This document shows, piece after piece, positions 33,894 to 43,682 of a stretch of 64,000 nucleotides of DNA (position 1 is its first letter; each line of letters starts with the position of its first letter). The stretch lies in contig JARLJL010000002.1 of assembly GCA_031291235.1 (NCBI GenBank), forward strand, positions 186,001 to 250,000, given 5' to 3'. Made by a program: the position numbers and the translations under genes. The notes beneath the pieces were generated by a model, which was given only the letters and a program-made list of their open reading frames with translations, was not told where the DNA came from and did no database searches. Source of the stretch: Sulfuriferula sp. GTDB taxonomy: Bacteria; Pseudomonadota; Gammaproteobacteria; Burkholderiales; Sulfuriferulaceae.

Positions 33894-35381
33894 ATGGTCT
33901 ATCATAAGTTATTCAACTTATCTGGCGCTGTGGCATCGCTTGTACTGGCATCGATGCTCTGTGGTTGTGCAACTGACAATACTGTTTTTTTACGGGCTGT
34001 AGATTCTGGCAATTTGAACGAAGTCAATCGACAGCTAGCTAATGGTGCCAATGTCAATTCCCAAAATAAAGTTGGTTCTGCACCTCTTCATGCCGCTGTC
34101 CATAAAGGAAATACCGAGCTTGTTAAACTGCTGATCGCCAATGGGGCTGACGTCAATATCAAGGATGACACTGGCGGCACCCCCCTTCATGCAGCCGCTT
34201 ATGGAGGAAGCAGGGAAGTTGCAGAGCTGCTGATCTCCAATGGTGCAAAAATTGATGAACCAAGCAATGACGGAACTACTCCGCTGCAGCACGCAGCCAG
34301 GTATGGTCATATCAAGGTTGCCAGTCTACTGATTGACCATGGTGCAGATATTAATGCCAAGAACAAGAATGACGAAACTGCGCTGTTTCTTGCAGCCTTC
34401 AGTGGTCATAAGGATATCGTCAATTTACTAATCGCAAAAGGGGCGCATGTCGATGTCAAAACCAGAACCAAATACGGTGCCACGCTTCTTCATGCAGCTG
34501 CCTATGGAGGACTAACAGAATTTACTGATTGGTTGATCGGCAAGGAGGCTGACATTAATGCAAAAAGTGATGACGAAATTACCCCACTGTATTTTGCAGC
34601 CAAGCAAGAGCATGCCGAGGTGGCCAGTCTGCTGATTGCCCACGGGGCAGATGTGAACGCTAAAACCAAGAGTGGCTTCACGCCGTTAAAGGTAGCTGCC
34701 GAAAATGGCAACCCGGCTGTTACGAAGGTTCTCATTGATCATGGGGCAGATGTCAATGCCAAGGATGCAGATGGCAACACTCCTCTTGCTTGGGATTTTA
34801 AATCACTTAAGTATGCTTATATGCTTACTTCATTATCTCCGGCGTCACTTCAATTGCGGAAATCAATGGCCTTGTCTGGGGAAAGACTAGAGCACGAACT
34901 GGAAATGCTTCATCGGGCGAAGGGGGAATGGCATGATGTCGCAATACTGTTAATTAATCACGGAGCGGATATTAATATCTTCTTTCCGGGATCAGACGAT
35001 ACTGACAGCCCGTTGTATGATGCAGCCACCGTGGGCGACCAAAGCTTGGTCGATGCGCTGATAGCCAAGGGGGCCAATATAAATGGTATCCACGGAGCCA
35101 ACGAAACACCATTGCATGCAGCGATAGCTGAAGGGCATAAGGATGTAGCAGAATATCTAGTTAACAAAGGTGCTGATGTCAATGCCAAAAACAGGAAAAA
35201 CAGAACTCCCTTACACTTCCTGGCATCTTTTTTAGATGACCGGGATCTGGCTGAGATGCTGATAATCAAAGGAGCCGATGTCAATGCTGTGGACAAGGAC
35301 GACCGTACACCTTTGGCTTATGCGAAAAAAGCGGGCAATAACGCCGTAGTCGAGGTGCTTCGACAGCATGGCGGGAAGTGA
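33894..35381 (+). CDS. Ankyrin-repeat lipoprotein
   Basis: A 495-residue protein. A lipoprotein signal ends in LASMLCGC, so Cys about 25 should be lipidated. The rest is 12 or 13 ankyrin repeats (pattern GxTPLHAAAxxGxxEVxxLLI then NGADVNAK), starting near residue 35. One repeat is disrupted by about 40 residues around 305-345 (AYMLTSLSPASLQLRKSMAL). It should bind protein partners in the periplasm. AAGGGGAG three bases before ATG 33894 fixes the start. The gene is clearly richer in A and T than its neighbours, a sign of transfer. Confidence 0.88.
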   Translation: MVYHKLFNLSGAVASLVLASMLCGCATDNTVFLRAVDSGNLNEVNRQLANGANVNSQNKVGSAPLHAAVHKGNTELVKLLIANGADVNIKDDTGGTPLHAAAYGGSREVAELLISNGAKIDEPSNDGTTPLQHAARYGHIKVASLLIDHGADINAKNKNDETALFLAAFSGHKDIVNLLIAKGAHVDVKTRTKYGATLLHAAAYGGLTEFTDWLIGKEADINAKSDDEITPLYFAAKQEHAEVASLLIAHGADVNAKTKSGFTPLKVAAENGNPAVTKVLIDHGADVNAKDADGNTPLAWDFKSLKYAYMLTSLSPASLQLRKSMALSGERLEHELEMLHRAKGEWHDVAILLINHGADINIFFPGSDDTDSPLYDAATVGDQSLVDALIAKGANINGIHGANETPLHAAIAEGHKDVAEYLVNKGADVNAKNRKNRTPLHFLASFLDDRDLAEMLIIKGADVNAVDKDDRTPLAYAKKAGNNAVVEVLRQHGGK

Positions 35382-35399
35382 CTTAACCTAATTGGGCTG

Positions 35400-35996
35400 T
35401 CATCTGCCATCTTGAGGATTCATTACTGAAAACTCGACGCTTTCGTTTTGCACAGCACGCACCATGGATTGATGGAGCCCCCAAATTTTTTGACTAGCGG
35501 GAGCGCCCATGGATTTTTTCCATTCAGCATCCCACTGCTCTTTGTTCAGGGTAGACAATTTCAAGCTCTGCATCATTTCGTCTATCCGCTTATCGTTTGG
35601 TTTAAGCACTTCCAGCGCAACGTCAGAAACTCCCATAGGAGTCAGATGTGGGGATGCCAATACGTAGTAAGTCTTTCCAGGCTGGACATTGGCCTTGATC
35701 GCCGCCGAATTAAAGGCAAGCGCGAGAAATATATGTTCTCCAGGTGCCGCCTTATATTGGATACATTTATCCGCCTCAAGAAACCCGATAAACTCATCCT
35801 TGTCCCACACGCTGAACTGGATTCCCCCTCCTACCAACCAAGCGATAGTGGATGGCCTCATGAAATTGATTACCGCATAAGCCTGGCTGGGCTTGACAGC
35901 TTCAGCCGGCTTCATCATCGGGGATGAGCACCCCGATAGCATTGCTATGGCGAAAGCCAACGCTATTGGTTGTAATACGGAGATGCCGATTTTCAT
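35400..35996 (-). CDS. DUF2846-like lipoprotein
   Basis: A 198-residue lipoprotein. The signal ends in IAMLSGC with Cys about 23. The body has AYAVINFMRPS, FSVWDKDEFIGFLEADKCIQ, KAAPGEHIFLAL and VQPGKTYYVLASP, a beta-sandwich pattern typical of DUF2846-type envelope lipoproteins. Function is unknown. It converges on the ankyrin lipoprotein gene with an 18-base gap and shares its AT-richer composition, so the two may have arrived together. Confidence 0.8.
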   Translation of the reverse strand: MKIGISVLQPIALAFAIAMLSGCSSPMMKPAEAVKPSQAYAVINFMRPSTIAWLVGGGIQFSVWDKDEFIGFLEADKCIQYKAAPGEHIFLALAFNSAAIKANVQPGKTYYVLASPHLTPMGVSDVALEVLKPNDKRIDEMMQSLKLSTLNKEQWDAEWKKSMGAPASQKIWGLHQSMVRAVQNESVEFSVMNPQDGR

Positions 35997-36299
35997 ATTT
36001 TCTCTAAGCAGAATGATGCAAATATTTTATTGAAAAGCTAATTTAAGCAGGTTCGTGAATGCTCCATTTTGGCTGCTTGTTGCCGGTCACGACCGCCAGC
36101 TTTCTTGCTGGATATTCTACACCTCGACCGTCCGCAACTGGTCGACTGTTGACCGTAAGGCATTTTACTCGCCAGTGACAGGTTTACTACAGAAACCAGT
36201 CGTTCATAGCCATCACTCCGCTAGCCTATTCTTAGCACAAGGCAGGCTTTCAGCCATGATTCTCAATAAATGATATGTTGAGAATGACGAGACAAACAG
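35997..36299. other. Intergenic region between the lipoprotein gene and lipA
   Basis: About 300 bases with no convincing frame; one short open frame resembles nothing. ATTCTCAA (36259-36266) and TTGAGAAT (36278-36285) are exact inverted copies around 11 bases, just downstream of the lipA stop; no T-run follows on the lipA strand. The upstream part must hold the promoter of the DUF2846-like gene. Confidence 0.5.
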
Positions 36300-37232
36300 T
36301 CACGCACTAACCCCCTGCGCCTGCTGATCCGCATGATAACTGCTGCGCACCATAGGCCCGCAGGCGGCATGCTTGAATCCCATGGCCATTGCTTCCGCTT
36401 CAAAAATGCCGAATTGTTCCGGGGTAACGTAGCGGGTCAGTGCGATGTGGTGCCCGGACGGTTGCAGGTATTGCCCTATTGTGAGCATGTCCACATCGTG
36501 CGCGCGCAGGTCGCGCATGACTGCTAATACCTCTTCATCGGTTTCGCCCAGTCCGACCATGATGCCGGATTTGGTGGGGATGTGCGGGTGGCGTGCCTTG
36601 AAGTCCTTGAGCAGTTGCAGCGAGTGGGTGTAATCGGCGCCGGGGCGTGCGGCTTTGTACAGGCGCGGCACGGTTTCGAGATTGTGATTCATGACGTCGG
36701 GCGGGGCGCTGTCGAAGATGTCGAGGGCGATGTCGAGGCGGCCGCGGAAGTCGGGCACCAGCACTTCGATGCGGGTGGCGGGCGATGCAGCGCGTACTGC
36801 GGTGATGCAGTCGGCGAAGTGCTGGGCACCGCCGTCGCGCAGGTCGTCGCGGTCTACGCTGGTGATGACGACGTATTTGAGTTGCATCGCGGCGATGGTG
36901 TGGGCGAGGTGGGCGGGCTCTTCGGCATCGGGGGGCAGGGGTTTGCCGTGGCCGACGTCGCAGAACGGGCAGCGCCGCGTGCACAGGTCGCCGAGTATCA
37001 TGAAGGTGGCGGTGCCGTGCTTGAAGCATTCGCCGAGGTTGGGGCAGGAGGCTTCTTCGCACACGGTGTGCAGCTTTTGCTCGCGCAACACGGCCTTGAG
37101 CGCGGCGACTTCCGGCGAGTTTGGCGATTTGGCGCGTATCCAGGACGGCATTTTCAGGCGTTCCTGCGGTACGATCTTGATCGGGATGCGGGCGGTTTTG
37201 GCTTCGCCTTTGTGGAGTTTGATGTCGGCCAT
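36300..37232 (-). CDS. lipA: Lipoyl synthase
   Basis: A 310-residue radical-SAM enzyme. Both iron-sulfur motifs are intact: C-x4-C-x5-C in [12 protein letters not shown] and C-x3-C-x2-C in CTRRCPFC. Further family strings are [28 protein letters not shown] and [11 protein letters not shown], with the C-terminal serine in MVRSSYHA that ligates the auxiliary cluster. It inserts two sulfurs into octanoyl groups on lipoyl domains. It lies 17 bases after lipB; the ATG at 37232 gives the standard ADIK opening. A longer frame upstream overlaps lipB and is not used. Confidence 0.97.
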   Translation of the reverse strand: MADIKLHKGEAKTARIPIKIVPQERLKMPSWIRAKSPNSPEVAALKAVLREQKLHTVCEEASCPNLGECFKHGTATFMILGDLCTRRCPFCDVGHGKPLPPDAEEPAHLAHTIAAMQLKYVVITSVDRDDLRDGGAQHFADCITAVRAASPATRIEVLVPDFRGRLDIALDIFDSAPPDVMNHNLETVPRLYKAARPGADYTHSLQLLKDFKARHPHIPTKSGIMVGLGETDEEVLAVMRDLRAHDVDMLTIGQYLQPSGHHIALTRYVTPEQFGIFEAEAMAMGFKHAACGPMVRSSYHADQQAQGVSA

Positions 37233-37249
37233 GATGTGTGTACGGTTGG

Positions 37250-37864
37250 TTAGCGCGCGATGTGCCGGGTTAAGTGTTCGCTGAGCGACAGGCCCAGCTG
37301 CGGCATGGGTATGGTTACGCCCAGATCCCGCATCTGGGTAACGGCCATGCCCTGATAGCCGCAAGGGTTGATGTTGCCGAACGGGCTCAGGTCCATGTCG
37401 ACGTTGAGCGACAGTCCATGATAACTGCATCCGTGTTTTATGCGTAGCCCCAGTGCGGCAATTTTTGCGTTATCGACGTAGACGCCGGGGGCGTTTGCCA
37501 GCCGTTGCGCATCAATGTTATGCCTTGCGAGCAGGTCGATGACGGTTTGCTCTATGCGCGTCACCAGCTCGCGTACGCCGTATCCGCGGCGTTTGAGGTC
37601 GACCAGCAGGTAGGCGACGATCTGGCCGGGGCCGTGGTAGGTGATTTGCCCGCCGCGGTCGATGTGTACGAGGGGGATGTCTGTAGCGCGCAATAAATGC
37701 TCGGGCTTGCCGGCCTGCCCCAGAGTGTAGACAGGCGGGTGTTCCAGCAGCCAGATTTCGTCTGCGCTATCTGCGTCGCGTTGGGCGGTGAATGCCTGCA
37801 TGGCATGCCATGTGGGTAGATATTCGACGCGCCCGAGCTGGCGCAGGACGATGTCGCCGGACAA
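37250..37864 (-). CDS. lipB: Octanoyltransferase LipB
   Basis: A 204-residue enzyme that moves octanoyl from acyl carrier protein to lipoyl domains. The conserved lysine and cysteine dyad is found in the segments [20 protein letters not shown] and [31 protein letters not shown] and [18 protein letters not shown] are family signatures. It directly follows the DUF493 gene with no gap and precedes lipA, the common ybeD-lipB-lipA order. Confidence 0.96.
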   Translation of the reverse strand: MSGDIVLRQLGRVEYLPTWHAMQAFTAQRDADSADEIWLLEHPPVYTLGQAGKPEHLLRATDIPLVHIDRGGQITYHGPGQIVAYLLVDLKRRGYGVRELVTRIEQTVIDLLARHNIDAQRLANAPGVYVDNAKIAALGLRIKHGCSYHGLSLNVDMDLSPFGNINPCGYQGMAVTQMRDLGVTIPMPQLGLSLSEHLTRHIAR

Positions 37865-38140
37865 TTACAGTACCACTTTAACCATGTCGTGCGCGGTCAG
37901 TGCCCGATACAGGTTGTCGAGCTGCTCGCGCGATGTGGCGCGTATGGTGCAGGTGACGCTGAGATAATTTCCTGCCTTGCTGGGGCGGCATTCCAGCGTG
38001 GTGGCATCGAAATCGGGGGCGTGCTGCAACACCAGCTCGACGATGGTTTGCGCGAACTCGGGATGCGATGCGCCCATGATCTTGATGGGAAAATCGCTAG
38101 GGTATTCGATCAGGCTGTCTTCGGGTTTGATATCGGTCAT
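37865..38140 (-). CDS. ybeD: DUF493 (YbeD) family protein
   Basis: A 91-residue alpha-beta protein with YPSDFPIKIMGASHPEFAQ near the start and PSKAGNYLSVTCTIRATSRE in the middle, both typical of the YbeD family. The fold is ACT-like and a regulatory role is suspected from structure; no reaction is known. It sits between dacA and lipB, as in E. coli, with a zero-base gap to lipB. Confidence 0.93.
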   Translation of the reverse strand: MTDIKPEDSLIEYPSDFPIKIMGASHPEFAQTIVELVLQHAPDFDATTLECRPSKAGNYLSVTCTIRATSREQLDNLYRALTAHDMVKVVL

Positions 38141-38147
38141 ATTGGTC

Positions 38148-39278
38148 TCACTTGAATTTCAGCATCAGGCTGTCCCATGCACGACCGAATATGCTGGCAA
38201 TATTGACATTTTCAAGTGATTGCAACTGGTATTGCGCGAGCACCTTGTTATCCAGGCTCACGGTCAGGGTACCGACTGGCTGGCCGATGCTGAGCGGGGC
38301 CAGCAGGGGCTGGCGGGTGGTGAGCGTGGTTTTGATATCCTTGTTGCGGCCGCGCGGCACGCTTAAATACACATCGCGGGTGAAGCCTGCCTTGACGGTG
38401 CCGTTATGACCTTTCCATACCTTGAGCGTGGTGATGGGTTGATCCTTGGCGTAAAGCTTTACGCCGTCGAAAAACTGGAAGCCGTAATTCAGCAGGCGCT
38501 GGCTTTCGATCGCGCGCATGTTGTCCGAATCGGCGCCGAGCACGACCGACAGCAGGCGGCGGTTGCCGCGGTGCGCAGATGCGATCAGGCAATAGCCGGC
38601 GCTTTCGGTGTGGCCGGTTTTCATGCCGTCGACGGTGGGGTCGCTCCACAGCAGGCGATTGCGGTTAGGTTGGGTGATGTTGTTGTAGCGGTATTCCTTG
38701 ATCGCGTAGAGCGGATGGAATTCCGGGAAATCGCGAATAATGGCGGTGGCGATCAGGCTGAGGTCGTGGGCCGTGGTGTAATGCTGCGGATCGGGCAGGC
38801 CGGTTGCGGTGACGAAATGGGTGCGGGTCATACCCAGCCGTTGCGCTTCCTTGTTCATCATCGTCACGAAACCGGCTTCGCTGCCGCCGACGGCTTCGGC
38901 CAGCGCGATAGTGGCATCGTTACTGGACTGGACGATCATACCGTGCAGCAGTTCGTCGACAGTCACCGGCTTGTTCGGCTCGATGAACATGCGCGAGCCT
39001 TCGGTTTTCCAGGCTTTTTCCGATACCGGCACGATGTCGGTCAATTTCAGGCGGCCCTGTTTGATCGCGGCAAAGGTCAGGTAGGCGCTCATCAGCTTGG
39101 TGAGCGAGGCGGGTTCGATGCGGCGGTCGCTATCCTGCTGCGTCAGAATCTGGCCGTTATTGGCATCCACCAGCAACCAGGCTTTGGCAGCGAGTTGCGG
39201 CGGCGGTGGGGCTGGCAGATCGATGGCAGAAACGGCGGTGCTGAAACAAAGCAATAAAAAGGCAATAAAGGATTTCAT
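38148..39278 (-). CDS. dacA: D-alanyl-D-alanine carboxypeptidase (PBP5/6 family)
   Basis: A 376-residue low-molecular-mass penicillin-binding protein that trims the terminal D-Ala from peptidoglycan stems. A signal peptide ends near VSAIDLP. Active-site motifs are SLTK (EPASLTKLMSAYL), SSN (QSSNDATIAL) and KTG (MKTGHTESAGY). The C-terminus holds the beta-rich PBP5_C domain and an amphipathic end (IFGRAWDSLMLKF) that may attach to the inner membrane. The gene lies between rlpA and ybeD. The symbol follows the E. coli gene order and could equally be dacC. Confidence 0.94.
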   Translation of the reverse strand: MKSFIAFLLLCFSTAVSAIDLPAPPPPQLAAKAWLLVDANNGQILTQQDSDRRIEPASLTKLMSAYLTFAAIKQGRLKLTDIVPVSEKAWKTEGSRMFIEPNKPVTVDELLHGMIVQSSNDATIALAEAVGGSEAGFVTMMNKEAQRLGMTRTHFVTATGLPDPQHYTTAHDLSLIATAIIRDFPEFHPLYAIKEYRYNNITQPNRNRLLWSDPTVDGMKTGHTESAGYCLIASAHRGNRRLLSVVLGADSDNMRAIESQRLLNYGFQFFDGVKLYAKDQPITTLKVWKGHNGTVKAGFTRDVYLSVPRGRNKDIKTTLTTRQPLLAPLSIGQPVGTLTVSLDNKVLAQYQLQSLENVNIASIFGRAWDSLMLKFK

Positions 39279-39311
39279 GTTATATGTGTAGTGACGGGAA
39301 GTCCGCGTCGG

Positions 39312-40166
39312 TTATTTAAGGACAACCCGCAGCGGCTTCAGTTTCATGCGGGTTTCGATTTCATGGGCGGCCGATTGGGCGCTGTCTTCGTCATCGTAGG
39401 GGCCGAGCGCGACGCGGTAATGCTCGGTATTGTTCAGTATCACCAGCGCAGCGCTGCCTTTATCCAGCTTGGTTGCGGCTTCGGCAAGCAGTTTCTCCGC
39501 ATTGTCGCGGCTGCCGAAGCTGCCCAGCTGCAGGAATATACCGGTGGCGGTGGGCGCGACATCGCGGCCGCGGCTGATTTCTTCCGGCGTGATGGCGGTG
39601 ACTTCGACTTTACCGCTGCCGCCTTGCGCTATGCCGAGTTTATAGGCAGCGGTATAGGATAAATCGATGATGCGGCTGCTGTGGAACGGGCCGCGGTCGT
39701 TGATGCGCACGATGACCGATTTGCCGTTGGCGAGCGAGGTGACGCGCGCATAGCTGGGAATCGGCAAGGTTTTGTGCGCGGCAGTCATGGCGTACATGTC
39801 GTAAACCTCGCCGGAGGCGGTCGGCTTGCCGTTAAAGCGGCGGCCGTACCATGAGGCTACGCCTTGCTCCTGATAGGGCGCAGTGGCAGTGGCCGGCGTG
39901 TATTCCTGGCCCAGTGCGACATAGGGCTTGTTGGCAGATTTGAGCAGCGGCTCGACTTTGGGCACGGCGTCCGGAATGGCGTCGAGATTGGCCGGCGGAT
40001 TATCGCCGGGGCCGTCATCCAGATAGTAGCCGCCGCCGGATTTGTGTTTGCTGACGATGGTGTCCGGCGCAGGTTGCGGCTTGTTCGGCGCCGGCGGACG
40101 GCTGGGCGGTACGCTGGCGCAGCCTGCCAGCGCGGTGACGATCAGTAGGGCGAGTAGTTTTTTCAT
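39312..40166 (-). CDS. rlpA: Septal-ring lytic transglycosylase RlpA, lipoprotein
   Basis: A 284-residue outer-membrane lipoprotein (lipobox ALAGC near residue 16). A proline-rich linker leads to a double-psi beta-barrel domain (GVASWYGRRFNGKPTASGE, VRINDRGPFHSSRIIDLSY) with the catalytic-type glutamate and aspartate, then a C-terminal SPOR domain (IFLQLGSFGSRDNAEKLL) that binds bare glycan strands at the division septum. It overlaps rodA by four bases (ATGA). Confidence 0.94.
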   Translation of the reverse strand: MKKLLALLIVTALAGCASVPPSRPPAPNKPQPAPDTIVSKHKSGGGYYLDDGPGDNPPANLDAIPDAVPKVEPLLKSANKPYVALGQEYTPATATAPYQEQGVASWYGRRFNGKPTASGEVYDMYAMTAAHKTLPIPSYARVTSLANGKSVIVRINDRGPFHSSRIIDLSYTAAYKLGIAQGGSGKVEVTAITPEEISRGRDVAPTATGIFLQLGSFGSRDNAEKLLAEAATKLDKGSAALVILNNTEHYRVALGPYDDEDSAQSAAHEIETRMKLKPLRVVLK

Positions 40167-41260
40167 GATTTCAACAGTTTGCGGTGAGTTTTAACGCTCA
40201 TTAAGATACCAAAACCCAGCATCACGATAACCATAGCGGTGCCTCCGTAGCTCATCATCGGCAGAGGGATGCCGACGACTGGCAAGATGCCCGAAACCAT
40301 GCCCATATTGACAAAGGCATAGGTGAAAAAAGCCAAGGTTACACTGCCTGCCATGAGTCGTGCAAATAATGTCGGCGCGCCGGCGGCGATGGTCAGCCCC
40401 CGGGCGATAATGGCAAGATAAAGCAACAATAGCAAAATATTGCCTAATAAACCAAACTCTTCGCCGAATACCGCAAACACAAAGTCGGTAGTGTGCTCGG
40501 GCAAAAAGTCCAGATGGCTCTGGGTGCCGTGCAGCCAGCCCTTGCCGAAACTGCCGCCGGAGCCGATGGCGATGGTGGACTGGATGATGTGGTAGCCTGC
40601 GCCCAGCGGGTCCTGGCTGGGGTCGAGCAAGGTCAGTATACGGTTCTTCTGATAGTCGTGCAGGAAATGCCAGAGCACGGGCATGCTCGCGCCGCCGGCG
40701 ACGGCCATGCCCACCATGATGCGCCAGGGCAGTCCGGCGAAGAACAACACGTAAAAACCGGAAGCGGCAATCAGCAAAGCGGTACCCAGATCGGGCTGGC
40801 GTGCGACCAGTGCAACGGGAATCGCAAGCAGGAGGGCGCCTACGCCGTAATCTTTCAGGCGCAGCGTGGCTTCGTGGTAATGGAAATACCAGGCCAGCAT
40901 CAGCGGCATGGCGATTTTCATGATCTCCGACGGCTGGATGCGGGTGATGCCCAGGTGCAGCCAGCGTCGCGAGCCGTTGACCACATCGCCGAACAAGGCG
41001 ACGCCGATCAGCAGGATCACGCCTATCGTGTACAGCGGTACCGCCATTGCGAGCAGATATTGCGGCGGGATGTTGGCGACGATTACCATCACCGTCAGCG
41101 CCACCAGCATGTTGATGCCGTGCGCCAGCAAGTGGGCGTCGTCTTCGCCCGCCGCGCTGTATTGCACGAACAGGCTTAACAGCATCAGCGCGAACAGCAG
41201 AAACAGCAGCGGGTAATCCAGATGCGCCGCGATTTTGAGTAACCAGCGTTTAATCCGCAT
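40163..41260 (-). CDS. rodA: Peptidoglycan polymerase RodA
   Basis: A 365-residue SEDS-family glycosyltransferase with ten helices that makes glycan strands during elongation with PBP2. Signatures include GSRRWLHLG, ITRIQPSEIMKIAMPLML, ARQPDLGTALLIAASG and the late loop HTDFVFAVFGEEFGLLG-like segment TDFVFAVFGEEFG. GIPLPMMSYGGTAM marks the C-terminal region. ATG 41260 overlaps mrdA by 11 bases and has GGAGG nine bases upstream, favouring it over the start at 41281. Confidence 0.96.
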   Translation of the reverse strand: MRIKRWLLKIAAHLDYPLLFLLFALMLLSLFVQYSAAGEDDAHLLAHGINMLVALTVMVIVANIPPQYLLAMAVPLYTIGVILLIGVALFGDVVNGSRRWLHLGITRIQPSEIMKIAMPLMLAWYFHYHEATLRLKDYGVGALLLAIPVALVARQPDLGTALLIAASGFYVLFFAGLPWRIMVGMAVAGGASMPVLWHFLHDYQKNRILTLLDPSQDPLGAGYHIIQSTIAIGSGGSFGKGWLHGTQSHLDFLPEHTTDFVFAVFGEEFGLLGNILLLLLYLAIIARGLTIAAGAPTLFARLMAGSVTLAFFTYAFVNMGMVSGILPVVGIPLPMMSYGGTAMVIVMLGFGILMSVKTHRKLLKS

Positions 41261-43166
41261 TGACGGTGCCTCCTGCGACATTTTCCGGTACTGGCGCCGG
41301 CGCCATGGCTTTGGGCAGCTTGCCTAGCAGATAATAATCCATCACTGCACGGGCGATAGGGCCGCCTGCCGTGCCGCCGTGGCCGCCGTTTTCCACCAGT
41401 ACGGCGATGGCGATTTTGGGTGCATCCGCCGGGGCGAAGGCGATGAATACGGCATGATCGCGATGGGTGGCGAGCATGTGGCTGGCGTTGTATTTTTCAT
41501 TCTGGCGGATACCGACGACCTGCGCCGTGCCGGTTTTGGCGGCAATCAGATAGGGTGCGCCTATGGCGACGGACGCCGCCGTACCGCCGGGACGGGTGAC
41601 GTCTATCATGGCGTTGACGATGGTTTGCAATTGCGCTGGCGGGATGTCGATACGGGTGACGACTTTGGGCGCGATGTCGGTGCGCTTTCCGGTGCGGCTG
41701 TCGATGATGGATTTGACGATTTCCGGGCGCAGCGTGGTGCCGCCGTTGGCCAGGGCGGCGGTGGCGACTGCCAGCTGTAACGGCGTGGTCAGATTGTAGC
41801 CCTGGCCGATACCGGCGATCACGGTTTCGCCGGGGTACCACGGCTGCCTGGAGTGCTGGGCTTTCCATTCGCGCGACGGCAGTACGCCGGGCAGTTCTCC
41901 GTCCATGTCTATGCCGCTTTTCTGGCCGAAGCCGAATTGGGATAAATAGCTGTGCATGCGGTCTATGCCCATATCGTTGGCAAGCCGGTAAAAATAAGTG
42001 TCGCACGATTGCACGATGGCATTATGCATATTGACCGTGCCGTGGCCGTTAGGTTTCCAGTCGCGGTAACGGTGGCTGCTGCCCGGCAAGGAAAAGAAGC
42101 CGGGGTCGGAGATGCTGTCTTCCGGCGTGCGCAGGCCGTAATGCAGGCCTGCCAGCGCCATGAACGGCTTGATGGTGGAGCCTTCCGGGTAGGCGCCGCG
42201 TATCGCGCGGTTGAGCAGGGGGCGGTCGGGCGAGTCGTTGAGCGCGCTCCAATTGGTGCTGTCGATGCCGTCGACAAACAGATTGGGGTCGAATCCGGGG
42301 TGGCTGACAAAGGCCAGCACGCCGCCGGTTTTTGGGTCGAGGGCAACCAGCGCGCCGCGATAATTGCCGAATGCCTGTTCGGCGATGGCTTCCAGTTTGC
42401 TGTCGAGATAAAGCACCAGATTGTCGCCGGAGATAGGGTTGGTGTGCGCCAGAGTGCGCACTGCATGACCGCCTGCATCGGTTTCCACTTGCTCCGCGCC
42501 GGTGATGCCGTGGAGCTGGGTTTCATAGCTTTGTTCGATGCCGACCTTGCCGATGTGGTCGGTGCCGCGATAATTGTCGTAGCGGCCGTCGTCTTGCAGT
42601 TCTTTCAGGTCGGCATCGTTGATGCGGCCGATATAGCCGATCAGGTGCGAGGCGGAAGCGCCTTGCGGATACTGGCGAAACAGGCGGGCCTTGACTTCGA
42701 CGCCGGGTAGCCGGTAGCGATTGGCCGCTACGCGGGCGACTTCTTCGTCGGTCAGGCGCGTGCGTAGCGGCAGCGTTTCGAAATTGCGGCTTTCCGCCAT
42801 GATCTTGGCAAAGTGCTTGCGATTGCTTGGCGTGATTTCGACCAGTTTTGCCAGCTCGTCTATGGTGGCGTTGAGGTTGTCGATTTTGCTGGGGGTCAGC
42901 TCCAGCGTGTAGGCGGAATAATTATGCGCCATGACCACGCCGTTGCGATCCATGATGATGCCGCGGTTGGGCGGCGTGGGCACGATGGAGATGCGATTGC
43001 TTTCGGCGAGTGCGAAGTAGCGGTCGTGTTCCAGTATCTGCACGTAGACGAAGCGCGCCAGCAATAGCAGGAACAGGAGGACGACGAAACCGGCAGCGAT
43101 GACGATACGGTGTCTGAATCCGGTCAGCTCGGTCCGGTAGTGTTTGATTTCCGTCGGGCGGTTCAT
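41250..43166 (-). CDS. mrdA: Penicillin-binding protein 2 (transpeptidase)
   Basis: A 638-residue class B PBP for side-wall elongation. One N-terminal helix (RIVIAAGFVVLLFLLLLARF) anchors it, a dimerisation/pedestal domain follows, and the transpeptidase domain has STIK (YPEGSTIKPFMALAG), SCD (IVQSCDTYFYRLA) and KTG (AAKTGTAQVVG). It would work as a pair with RodA, whose gene overlaps its 3-prime end. Its start overlaps the end of mreD by four bases. Confidence 0.96.
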   Translation of the reverse strand: MNRPTEIKHYRTELTGFRHRIVIAAGFVVLLFLLLLARFVYVQILEHDRYFALAESNRISIVPTPPNRGIIMDRNGVVMAHNYSAYTLELTPSKIDNLNATIDELAKLVEITPSNRKHFAKIMAESRNFETLPLRTRLTDEEVARVAANRYRLPGVEVKARLFRQYPQGASASHLIGYIGRINDADLKELQDDGRYDNYRGTDHIGKVGIEQSYETQLHGITGAEQVETDAGGHAVRTLAHTNPISGDNLVLYLDSKLEAIAEQAFGNYRGALVALDPKTGGVLAFVSHPGFDPNLFVDGIDSTNWSALNDSPDRPLLNRAIRGAYPEGSTIKPFMALAGLHYGLRTPEDSISDPGFFSLPGSSHRYRDWKPNGHGTVNMHNAIVQSCDTYFYRLANDMGIDRMHSYLSQFGFGQKSGIDMDGELPGVLPSREWKAQHSRQPWYPGETVIAGIGQGYNLTTPLQLAVATAALANGGTTLRPEIVKSIIDSRTGKRTDIAPKVVTRIDIPPAQLQTIVNAMIDVTRPGGTAASVAIGAPYLIAAKTGTAQVVGIRQNEKYNASHMLATHRDHAVFIAFAPADAPKIAIAVLVENGGHGGTAGGPIARAVMDYYLLGKLPKAMAPAPVPENVAGGTVNAD

Positions 43167-43681
43167 TGCGCTTCAGCGGTTTCCGGCGTGCGCAGGCGGT
43201 GCAGTATGCTCCACAACGGTATCCAGCATATCGCGCCGGTGACGATGGCGGCAAAATATTGCAAAGTATGGAAAGCGTCGCCGACGAATGTGGCGATCAG
43301 TACGCATACCGACTGCTCGATAAGCAGCAGGCCGACGATATGCGAGGCTTGCTGCCAGGGCGGGAAGTTGAACATGCGTCGCTGCAGCAACAGCAGGACG
43401 AATACGCTCATGGCGTAGGCCAGCGCGTGTTGCCCGAGTATGCCGCCGTCGGTCAGGTCGACCAGCAGCCCCAGCCACCACGCGGTGCCCATGCCGATGC
43501 GGCTGGGCTGGTAAATGACCCAGTACAGGGTGACCAGCAGCAGGAAGTCCGGACGCAGCCATAACCAGTTGACCGACCAGGGCAGCAGATTAAATGCCAG
43601 AGCGACCAGCAGGCTGCCGGCGATAACTGTCCCGCTATGGGACAACTGCATGGCAGGGCCTTTAGGATGAGCGAATTGCAT
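43163..43681 (-). CDS. mreD: Rod-shape protein MreD
   Basis: A 172-residue membrane protein with about five helices, including LALAFNLLPW-type ALAFNLLPWSV and LLVTLYWVIYQPSRIG followed by GLLVDLTDGGILGQHALAY, which identify MreD. It belongs to the elongasome. The start is uncertain: ATG 43681 gives ten extra residues and lacks a ribosome site, while ATG 43651 has AAAGG about eight bases upstream. Confidence 0.92.
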   Translation of the reverse strand: MQFAHPKGPAMQLSHSGTVIAGSLLVALAFNLLPWSVNWLWLRPDFLLLVTLYWVIYQPSRIGMGTAWWLGLLVDLTDGGILGQHALAYAMSVFVLLLLQRRMFNFPPWQQASHIVGLLLIEQSVCVLIATFVGDAFHTLQYFAAIVTGAICWIPLWSILHRLRTPETAEAQ

Positions 43682-43682
43682 G

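Noticed and set aside
36055..36273. 72-residue frame upstream of the DUF2846-like gene
   Set aside because: No homology recognised, no ribosome site, composition like the neighbouring non-coding debris.
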